Origin: Massilia sp. W12
Lineage (GTDB): Bacteria; Pseudomonadota; Gammaproteobacteria; Burkholderiales; Burkholderiaceae_D
Length of the DNA stretch: 64,000 nucleotides
Reading direction: 5' to 3'
Assembly (NCBI RefSeq): GCF_037300705.1
Contig: NZ_CP147776.1
Span: forward strand, 5,896,857 to 5,960,856
Shown: in pieces, positions 57,771 to 64,000 of the stretch
Position numbering within the stretch: the first letter of the stretch is position 1
How the letters are laid out: each line of letters starts with the position of its first letter
Position numbers and translations under genes: made by a program
The notes under the pieces: model-generated
The model's database searches: none
What the model saw: the letters and a program-made list of their open reading frames with translations, nothing else
What the model was told of the DNA's origin: nothing

Positions 57771-58256
57771 GGGACTGAGGTCGAGTACGCCGATGAGGCG
57801 CACCCACACCTCCACTTCTATGCCGTCAATCCTGACGGTGGCAACGTCAAGCACTTGCACCCCGGCTTCCGCACGGCAAAGGGCGCTCAAATACCCAAGG
57901 AACAGCGCCTTGCGTACAACACTGTGATGCGCGCATTTCAGGGCCGATTCTGGGGGGGGGCACGTTGCCGGTTCGTCTGGTCTCGCTCGTTTGGGGCCGG
58001 ATCGCCAGCGCATGAGTCGTGCGCAGTGGACGCGGGTGAAGTTCGGGCTGCCGGCGCAGGCCGCGCTGCTTCAGCGTGGGTGTGAGATCACGCGTGGGAC
58101 GGGTGAGCTTGACCGTCAGCTTCGCTCATTCGCGCACAAGACGATGCTTGAGCGCAGTTATTGATCGGGGAGCTGCAAGCGCGTGAGGCTAGAGTTCTGG
58201 CTAGGTTGGGATTGAGGCTGCCGGCGCCCGACTCAAACGATCCTGACAAGGACTAA
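57771..58256 (+). pseudogene. Frameshifted remnant of a relaxase-like gene
   Basis: Frame 1 reads EVEYADEAHPHLHFYAVNPD and VKHLHPGFRTAKGAQIPKEQ up to GRFW at a G8 run (57951-57959). A second frame continues HVAGSSGLARLGPDRQRMSR and TRVKFGLPAQAALLQRG to a TGA after MLERSY. A third continues LIGELQAREARVLARLG and ends DSNDPDKD at TAA 58254-58256. ADE-H-PH-H-F resembles the MobV/Pre-type relaxase motif. Two frameshifts and the missing N-terminus make it dead. It marks an acquired region beside gatB. Confidence 0.55.
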
Positions 58257-58358
58257 CCCGATCAAAACAGGCTTAAACCCAATTGAACTGGCTGAAAGTG
58301 GTGTAGACTGTGTTCAGTTGCCGCCATTTTGGCGGCGCATTTCTGTTTGGATGCAGAC
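58257..58358. other. Upstream region of the defence operon with a hairpin
   Basis: GCCGCC (58320-58325) pairs with GGCGGC (58331-58336) 23 nt before the mad1 start. TTGAAC (58283-58288) and TAGACT (58304-58309) are promoter-like but 15 bp apart, so the call is weak. Confidence 0.35.
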
Positions 58359-58574
58359 ATGGACGATCGCTGGCTCTCTGTCGATGAAATCGCCGACTAC
58401 CTCGGCGTAGCCAAAGACACCATCTACACCTGGGTGACCTCCAAGGGTATGCCGGGGCACAAGGTTGGGCGCTTCTGGAAGTTCAAAAAAGAAGACGTGG
58501 ACGCCTGGGTGCGCGAGGGCGGCGCCGCTGCTAGCAGTGATGACTTTGACGACAAGGAGCCGCGCAATGCCTAA
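58359..58574 (+). CDS. mad1: Helix-turn-helix protein, MADS MAD1-like
   Basis: The 71-residue protein starts at 58359 (MDDRWLSVDEIADYLGVAKD); an upstream in-frame ATG at 58329 is less likely. It is an excisionase-type HTH_17 domain: LSVDEIADYLGVAKDTIYTW then GMPGHKVGRFWKFKKEDVDAW. The gene overlaps the methyltransferase start by 8 nt. HTH proteins of this type precede MADS and some type I methylase operons and may autoregulate them. The mad1 assignment rests on gene order, recalled from knowledge of that system, not on a search. Confidence 0.75.
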   Translation: MDDRWLSVDEIADYLGVAKDTIYTWVTSKGMPGHKVGRFWKFKKEDVDAWVREGGAAASSDDFDDKEPRNA

Positions 58575-60609
58575 GCAGCGCTCCGCACAGGACAACAACG
58601 ATATGAGCGACCTTGATCAAGAAGCCCAAGCGCCCGGGAGCGCGCACGAAGAGGGCAAGGTCTTTGACTACATCACCGGCAAACCGGTGAAGGACAGCGA
58701 CAAAGAGCAAGTCCGCCAGCGCATCGCCCGCGCCATCATTCATGAGTACGGCATTGCCGCCGAAGACATGGAGCCTGACTTCAAGATCAAGGTGCTGGGT
58801 AAGAACCGCAAGCTCGACATCGCCATCTTCAAGCCTGGCCAAGCACACACGGTGGACAATCTCTACCGCGCTGTAGTGGTGGAGAAAGAGCCCAAGCTCG
58901 GCACTAAAGGCGCCTATCGCATGCGTGACCCGGAAGAGGCGCGCAAAGAGTTCGAGGTGCTGGAAACCGTGATGGCCGAAGTCGAAAGCTGCGACTACAG
59001 CCTGTGGACCAACGGCCTGGAGTTCTTCTTCTTCAAGAAAGAAATCACCCGTTTCGACACCAAATTCAAGCCCATCGGCGACTGGCCTCTGGGTGACGAC
59101 ACCTTCAGTGTTGAAGGACGTTCCATGGGACGCCTGCGCCGCGCCGATCCGGCCATGCTGCGCACAGCCTTCCGCCGCTGCCACAACTATATCCATGGCA
59201 ACGAAGGCATGCCCAAGGATGCGGCTTTCTGGCAATTTCTGTATCTTATCTTTTGCAAAATGTACGATGAGCAATTGCCGAACGATGTCCGTCGCTTCTG
59301 GGTGGGGCCGTTCGAGCCATTTGAAGCTGATGGCAGAGAGCAAATCCGTCGGCGTATCAAGCCGCTTTTTGAGTCGGTGAAGGAGAAATACTACGGCTTA
59401 TTCAAAGGCAATGAAGAGATCACTTTATCTGACCGCGCCTTAGCCTTTATCGTTTCAGAGCTGGCGCGTTACGACTTTGGCCGCACCGATGTAGACGCCA
59501 AAGGCGCCGCCTACCAGGAAATTGTCGGCGCCAACCTGCGTGGCGATCGCGGCCAATACTTCACCCCGCGCGGCGCTATCAGCCTTGTGGTCAAGATGCT
59601 GGCGCCCAAGGAGCATGAACGCGTGTTTGACTCATCCTGCGGCACCGGCGGCTTCCTGGTCGAAACCTTGAACTACCTGAACAAGGTCTTTCACGAAGAG
59701 AAGCGCATCAAGGCAGGCGACGAAAACACGGAAGAGTTCATCTCCATCCGAGATCGGCTGGCCCACTTCGCGGCCAACAACCTGTTCGGCGCCGACTTCG
59801 ACCCCTTCCTGGTTCGCGCAGCACAAATGAACGTGATGATGGCAGGCAATTCGCTGGGGCGTCTCTATCATATGAATTCATTAGAGTTCCCTGCAGGCCA
59901 CCTGCCTGGCGTACCTGACGCCAAAATCGACATTCCGCTTGGCACGATTGATGTCTTGATGACCAACCCGCCATTCGGCTCTGATATCCCAATCACAGAA
60001 AAAACCATCCTGACGCAATACGAGCTGGCCCGCCGCTGGGAGCGGCAAGGCGATGGCTTCGTGATGACCAACGCCATCAAGCCTGCCGTGTCGCCTGAGG
60101 TGCTGTTCATCGAACGATGCGTCAAGTGGCTCAAGCCGGGCGGTCGTGCTGGCATCGTCTTGCCGGATGGCATCCTGGGCAACCCCGGCGATGAGTACAT
60201 CCGCTACTGGATTCTGCGCCACTGCTGGGTGCTGGCCAGCATCGACCTGCCCGTGGAGTCTTTCATCGTCGAGGCCAACGTCAACATCCTGACCAGCCTA
60301 CTCTTCCTGAAACGCAAGCCTGAAGAGGTGATCAAGGCAGAAGACATGGGTCAAAAGAAGGACTACCCCGTCTTCATGGCTGTCGCCGAGAAGGTGGGCT
60401 TCGACCGCCGTGGCAACACGCTTTACAAGCGCCACCCTGACGGCGAAGAAATCCTGGTGGATGTCAGACATGAGGAGAAGATCCGCATCGGCGGCGGCCT
60501 GCAAGTGCGCACCCTGCATCGCAAGGAGCGCATCCTCGACGACGACCTGCCCGAGATCGCCAAGGCGTATGCCGAGTTCCGTGCCCAACATCCGGAGCCC
60601 AGCAAATGA
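58567..60609 (+). CDS. mad2: N6-adenine DNA methyltransferase with HSDR_N-like N-terminus, MADS MAD2-like
   Basis: The start MPKQRSAQDNNDMSDLDQEA at 58567 lies inside the mad1 stop region; the 34 residues before it in frame are a shadow. The 680-residue protein has an HSDR_N/PD-(D/E)XK-like region at 30-120 (RKLDIAIFKPGQAHTVDN with D84; VVVEKEPK), then an N6_Mtase domain: a type I HsdM N-terminal part (DAAFWQFLYLIFCKMYDEQ), SAM motif I FDSSCGTGGFLVET near 354-362 and catalytic TNPPFG near 466. It modifies host DNA, directed by an HsdS-like subunit. It overlaps mad3 by 4 bases. Confidence 0.85.
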   Translation: MPKQRSAQDNNDMSDLDQEAQAPGSAHEEGKVFDYITGKPVKDSDKEQVRQRIARAIIHEYGIAAEDMEPDFKIKVLGKNRKLDIAIFKPGQAHTVDNLYRAVVVEKEPKLGTKGAYRMRDPEEARKEFEVLETVMAEVESCDYSLWTNGLEFFFFKKEITRFDTKFKPIGDWPLGDDTFSVEGRSMGRLRRADPAMLRTAFRRCHNYIHGNEGMPKDAAFWQFLYLIFCKMYDEQLPNDVRRFWVGPFEPFEADGREQIRRRIKPLFESVKEKYYGLFKGNEEITLSDRALAFIVSELARYDFGRTDVDAKGAAYQEIVGANLRGDRGQYFTPRGAISLVVKMLAPKEHERVFDSSCGTGGFLVETLNYLNKVFHEEKRIKAGDENTEEFISIRDRLAHFAANNLFGADFDPFLVRAAQMNVMMAGNSLGRLYHMNSLEFPAGHLPGVPDAKIDIPLGTIDVLMTNPPFGSDIPITEKTILTQYELARRWERQGDGFVMTNAIKPAVSPEVLFIERCVKWLKPGGRAGIVLPDGILGNPGDEYIRYWILRHCWVLASIDLPVESFIVEANVNILTSLLFLKRKPEEVIKAEDMGQKKDYPVFMAVAEKVGFDRRGNTLYKRHPDGEEILVDVRHEEKIRIGGGLQVRTLHRKERILDDDLPEIAKAYAEFRAQHPEPSK

Positions 60610-61943
60610 TCACGCGACTTGAAGCCACACGCTATCGCTGCTTCGAACGCCTGGGCGTCGATGTCGGCGACTTTCGCGTTCTGGTCGGGGCCAATGGCTC
60701 TGGCAAAACCACCTTGCTGGACCTGCCCGTTCTCTTGGGTGACTTGCTGCGTGCCAACAATGTCTCTGCGCCGTTCATGGAGCGTCGGCCCGAATTACCG
60801 CCGCGTGCTGGCAGCCTGAACGAACTGGTGTTCGCCGGGCGTGGCAGCGACTTCTCGCTGGCTGTCGAAGCCCGCCTGCCTGAGGCAGTGCAATCAAAGG
60901 TGCTTGAAGGCTTGTTTGCCAGCAAACGCACGGAGCGTTCGCGCCAAGCCTTGCAGGAAGAGCGCCGTCAATGGCCGACCCACATCCGCTACGAGATCGG
61001 CTTGCGCATCGGTGCAGATCAATCGCTGCTGGTGGCCTACGAGTACCTCTTCCTCTTCCCCGAAGCTGATGGACCAGACCGCCGACAAGCGGGCTTTCAC
61101 GGGGCAACGGCAGTGAGCAAGAAGCTGTGGCGCCTCACACTCAAGCGCGAGATTGGCTACGAGTCGGAATTCAAGCCAGAAACACCGCACGCCAAAGCCG
61201 TCAAGGTCGGTCTACCCGAGACGCTGCTGGCCATGCCGCGCGTACTGTTCGAGTCCGAGGCGGGCTATCCCGCTGCGCGGTGGCTGCACACCTTGCTGAC
61301 TACCGACGCGGTGTTCCTTGAGCCCAACTGGTCGGCCATGCGTCAAGCCAGCCCACCGGGCCAGCCCAAGGTCATCACCGCCAACGGCCGCAACATCCCT
61401 TGGCTCGCACTGGAGCTGAAGCGCGAGGGTGCTCCCGATGGTGCGCCTGCTGACTACCGCAGCGAGCGCTATGCCGACTGGATTGCCCACGTGCAAACCG
61501 CGTTGCCGCAAGTCGCGGACATCGAAGTGCGCGAGCGTGAGGACGACCACCATGCCTACTTCGTGGTCAGCTACAAGGGCGACTTCAAAGTGCCGTCGCC
61601 CGGCCTCTCGGATGGCACCCTGCGCATCCTCACGCTGACGCTGCTGCCTTACCTCGATAAGCAACCGGCCATCCTGGTGACGGAGGAGCCAGAGAACGGC
61701 ATCCATCCGCGCGCCATCGAAGCGGTCCTGCAATCGCTCTCGTCCATGTATGACAGCCAAGTCTGGGTGTCTTCGCATTCGCCCGTGGTGCTGGCTCGCG
61801 CCAAGCTGGATCAGTTGCTGTGCGCACGCCTGGCCAGCGAAGGTGGCGTGGAGATGGTCGCCGGGACGGACCATCCTCGCCTGCAAGAGTGGCGAGGTGG
61901 CATCGATCTTGGCAGCCTGTTCGCAGCGGGAGTGCTCGGATGA
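60606..61943 (+). CDS. mad3: AAA-family ATPase, MADS MAD3-like
   Basis: The 445-residue protein overlaps the methyltransferase by 4 bases (ATGA). It has an SMC/AAA_21-like Walker A GANGSGKT (28-35) just after ATRYRCFERLGVDVGDFRV, a long middle arm region (about 80-230), an ABC-like signature region VPSPGLSDGTLRIL near 325 and a Walker B-type LVTEEPENGIH near 351, then WVSSHSPVVL with the switch His. ATPases of this type in defence operons sense or drive nucleases. In MADS this position is held by MAD3. No nuclease domain is visible in it. Confidence 0.83.
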   Translation: MITRLEATRYRCFERLGVDVGDFRVLVGANGSGKTTLLDLPVLLGDLLRANNVSAPFMERRPELPPRAGSLNELVFAGRGSDFSLAVEARLPEAVQSKVLEGLFASKRTERSRQALQEERRQWPTHIRYEIGLRIGADQSLLVAYEYLFLFPEADGPDRRQAGFHGATAVSKKLWRLTLKREIGYESEFKPETPHAKAVKVGLPETLLAMPRVLFESEAGYPAARWLHTLLTTDAVFLEPNWSAMRQASPPGQPKVITANGRNIPWLALELKREGAPDGAPADYRSERYADWIAHVQTALPQVADIEVREREDDHHAYFVVSYKGDFKVPSPGLSDGTLRILTLTLLPYLDKQPAILVTEEPENGIHPRAIEAVLQSLSSMYDSQVWVSSHSPVVLARAKLDQLLCARLASEGGVEMVAGTDHPRLQEWRGGIDLGSLFAAGVLG

Positions 61944-62596
61944 TGAACAAGCGCCCCTGCGTCATCTTGGTGGCCGACAGCAATATGGCAGCCACCTTCC
62001 GTGGGTACTTCAAACGCGATCGTTGGCACCTGAGTCTCGGCTGCGCGCCCTTCGAGATCAATACGGATGTCGGTGCCGACCTCCTGGTGGATGAAGGCGG
62101 CAACGACCCCGGCGTCTACACCAAGGGCCACGAGTTGCTGCGCCCTTACCAGAGCAGCCACCATCGCGCCCTCGTGGTGCTGGATTGCGAATGGGAAGGT
62201 TCGCCTGGCAAAGACGCGATCGTCGCCCACATCACGGCCAATCTGGTTACTAGTGGCTGGGCCGAGGATGCGGTCAAAGTGATCGCCATCGAGCCCGAGT
62301 TGGAAAACTGGCTGTGGCAGGACAAGCCGCAGGTGGCTGATGCTCTTGGCTACCAAGGGACGAAGCCGCTGCGTCAACACCTTGCCGACAGTGGCAAGTG
62401 GCCTATTGACGTGGCTAAGCCGCCTCGGCCGAAAGAGACCGCCGAGTGGGTTCTGAAACAAGCAAAGAAGCCGCGTTCGTCAGCGATCTACCAGAAGCTG
62501 GCGGAGCACATCTCGATCCGGGGATGTACTGACGCAGCTTTCGCCGAGATGCACGCTGCATTCCTTGCGTGGTTCCCCATGGAGGTCGCAGCATGA
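61940..62596 (+). CDS. mad4: Unknown protein, MADS MAD4-like
   Basis: The ATG at 61940 overlaps the mad3 stop (ATGATGA); the 218-residue product starts MMNKRPCVILVADSNMAATF. The upstream in-frame part is a shadow of mad3. A beta-strand then acidic loop, RALVVLDCEWEGSPGKD (near residue 90), and KVIAIEPELENWLWQD resemble Toprim-like or DUF4276-like proteins, in which acidic residues bind metal, but this is a weak match. The gene overlaps hsdS by 4 bases. The mad4 name is given by position. Confidence 0.65.
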   Translation: MMNKRPCVILVADSNMAATFRGYFKRDRWHLSLGCAPFEINTDVGADLLVDEGGNDPGVYTKGHELLRPYQSSHHRALVVLDCEWEGSPGKDAIVAHITANLVTSGWAEDAVKVIAIEPELENWLWQDKPQVADALGYQGTKPLRQHLADSGKWPIDVAKPPRPKETAEWVLKQAKKPRSSAIYQKLAEHISIRGCTDAAFAEMHAAFLAWFPMEVAA

Positions 62597-64000
62597 CCTT
62601 CATGAGTTTCAAGAATGCACGAATTGTTCGGTCAGGATGGCTCGATGAAGGCGGTCGTCGGCTGGACTGCAACCCTTACATGTCTGGTGCGCTGGAAGCG
62701 CGCGACACCCTTCAAAAGTTGAAGGCTCGAAAGGATGCCCTATGTACCCTCACGAGCGGCTATTCAGGAGGCATCTACAACGGCCCCGTATTTGCGCGCG
62801 CCTGGGTTGATGACCCACGATTTGGCGTTCCATTCCTGAGCAACAGTGAAATGCTCAGTGCTGACCTTACAACTTTGCCACTGCTGCAACGACGATATGC
62901 AGAGTCCAAGAAGCTGGCTCACCTGAAGCTAATGCGTGGCACCACTCTTATTACCTGCTCAGGGACGATTGGGCGCATGACGTTGGTTCGCCCTGACATG
63001 GAGGGCATGTGGTCTTCGCAGCACATCATGAAGGTCGTACCGGATCCTGAGCGAGTTCCACCAGGATATCTGTATGCGTTCTTGTCGAGCCGCTACGGCG
63101 TGCCTCTAGTGGTTTCAGGTACCTATGGCGCAATTATTCAGCATATCGAGCCTAAGCACATTGAGGGCTTGCCGGTGCCAAGACTCTCTCCTTCGCTAGA
63201 AGCCGAAGTGCATGCATTGATTGTTGAAGCCGCAGATCGAAGAGCTGCGGCTGCGGCCGATCTTAAGCGCGCCCAGAGTCTGTTATTGGATGCGATCGGA
63301 CAACCAAGCGGCCCACCTGGCAATAATTCGGTTCAGGCCAGACAAACCCGAATTGTTGCTCTATCCGACATTCAGCGATCCATGCGCATGGAGGGTAATT
63401 TCTATAACCCCACGGCGACGCACGTGGAAAAGTGGGCAAGATCATCCCCGAACTGCATTGAGCTTGGGGTGGTTGCAGATGTGTATGACGTTCCACCCTT
63501 TAAGCATATCTATGTCGATGAGGGGCATGGGATCCCCTTCTTTACAAGTGGCGAGCTATTTGACATTGATCGGGTTGCAAACAAGTTTCTCGCCAAAGGA
63601 AGGACAGTCAATTTGCACAAATATGTCCTCCAGCGTGACTGGGTTCTGCTCGCTCGGTCGGGGCAATTGGGAGGGATTATTGGACGACCTCAATATGCAG
63701 ATTCTGCGCTCGATGGTGCAGCAACGTCCGATCATGTAATTAGATTGGTGCCCAAAGGAATTCCCGGCGGATATTTGTTTGCCTATCTATATAGTTCATC
63801 CATTGGCTATCCATTGCTTACTCGTTGCGCCACAGGACATTCAATCCCTGCCCTATGGCCGTCGCAGTTAAACTCGCTTCCGGTTGTTTTGGCGGCGCCA
63901 GAGGTAATGAAAACAATATCTCGCGTGGTTGTTGATGCGTTCGAGAATCGAGTGCAAGCGACAGCACTTGAACATAAAGCGCGCCAGGTATTGGAACAGG
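62593..64000 (+). CDS. mad5: HsdS-like specificity subunit, MADS MAD5-like, partial
   Basis: The gene starts in an ATGA overlap and runs off the window, 469 codons seen. It starts MTFMSFKNARIVRSGWLDEG and has two target-recognition-like halves. The first ends with LPVPRLSPSLEAEVHALIVEAA and a coiled coil RRAAAAADLKRAQSLL near residue 205-235; the second contains GIPFFTSGELFDID, VLLARSGQLGGIIGRP and TGHSIPALWPSQLNSLPV. HsdS proteins recognise two half-sites and direct the methyltransferase. AT-richer DNA from about 63300 on suggests a swapped second recognition domain. Confidence 0.8.
   Translation, partial: MTFMSFKNARIVRSGWLDEGGRRLDCNPYMSGALEARDTLQKLKARKDALCTLTSGYSGGIYNGPVFARAWVDDPRFGVPFLSNSEMLSADLTTLPLLQRRYAESKKLAHLKLMRGTTLITCSGTIGRMTLVRPDMEGMWSSQHIMKVVPDPERVPPGYLYAFLSSRYGVPLVVSGTYGAIIQHIEPKHIEGLPVPRLSPSLEAEVHALIVEAADRRAAAAADLKRAQSLLLDAIGQPSGPPGNNSVQARQTRIVALSDIQRSMRMEGNFYNPTATHVEKWARSSPNCIELGVVADVYDVPPFKHIYVDEGHGIPFFTSGELFDIDRVANKFLAKGRTVNLHKYVLQRDWVLLARSGQLGGIIGRPQYADSALDGAATSDHVIRLVPKGIPGGYLFAYLYSSSIGYPLLTRCATGHSIPALWPSQLNSLPVVLAAPEVMKTISRVVVDAFENRVQATALEHKARQVLEQ

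Noticed and set aside
58359-64000. Ordinary type I restriction-modification system
   Set aside because: No HsdR is present, and the ATPase and MAD4-like genes between methylase and specificity subunit fit MADS better; the case rests on gene order and should be verified.

Overview
The window looks like a chromosomal segment of a betaproteobacterium, most likely order Burkholderiales and possibly Oxalobacteraceae. That assignment rests on gene families and order: mreBCD-mrdA divergent from gatCAB, an xseB-ispA-dxs-murJ string, a branched-chain keto-acid dehydrogenase operon of the bkd type, and fairly high GC with Ala/Gln/Arg-rich proteins. It was made by reading alone, without any database search.

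Layout. 1-6.4 kb: the start of a secreted PHP-like protein, ybaK, plsY, a small secreted protein, an ABC solute-binding protein, a small membrane protein and a secreted subtilisin-like protease. 7-12 kb: a complete four-gene bkd operon (E1 alpha, E1 beta, E2, E3). 12-15.5 kb: an antitoxin/PIN toxin pair, a small unknown gene, a complete IS5-family-like insertion sequence with recognisable ends and target duplication, and a second, toxin-less copy of the antitoxin directly beside it. 15.6-19.5 kb: an AAA-ATPase-like/PD-(D/E)XK protein, two tandem paralogous membrane-anchored unknowns and a PfkB kinase. 19.5-25.8 kb: a divergent sulfide/persulfide locus (bigR-tauE against a persulfide dioxygenase and an RND efflux pair) around an AT-rich palindrome that is a good operator candidate. 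26-38 kb: a secreted C10 protease and two giant RTX-type calcium-binding proteins whose last 1.4 kb is nearly identical.

38-44.3 kb is a type VI secretion vgrG island: VgrG, an Eag-type chaperone (DUF1795), a PAAR effector with an AT-rich unrecognised C-terminal domain, and a small overlapping gene that is the likely immunity gene. Behind it lies a graveyard: an 82-bp copied piece of the chaperone gene, a broken toxin tail with an in-frame amber codon, and an orphan immunity candidate. 44.3-53.7 kb (minus strand) holds core cell-envelope and isoprenoid genes: mreB-mreC-mreD-mrdA, xseB-ispA-dxs and murJ. 54-57.8 kb (plus strand) holds gatC-gatA-(small secreted protein)-gatB.

From 57.8 kb the sequence changes character. 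A frameshifted relaxase-like remnant is followed by an overlapping operon: helix-turn-helix protein, N6-adenine methyltransferase with an HSDR_N-like front, AAA ATPase, unknown protein, and an HsdS-like specificity subunit cut by the window end. The order matches the first five genes of the methylation-associated defence system (MADS, mad1-mad5), a recently described phage defence system. This is the most notable system here; its remaining genes should lie past position 64000.
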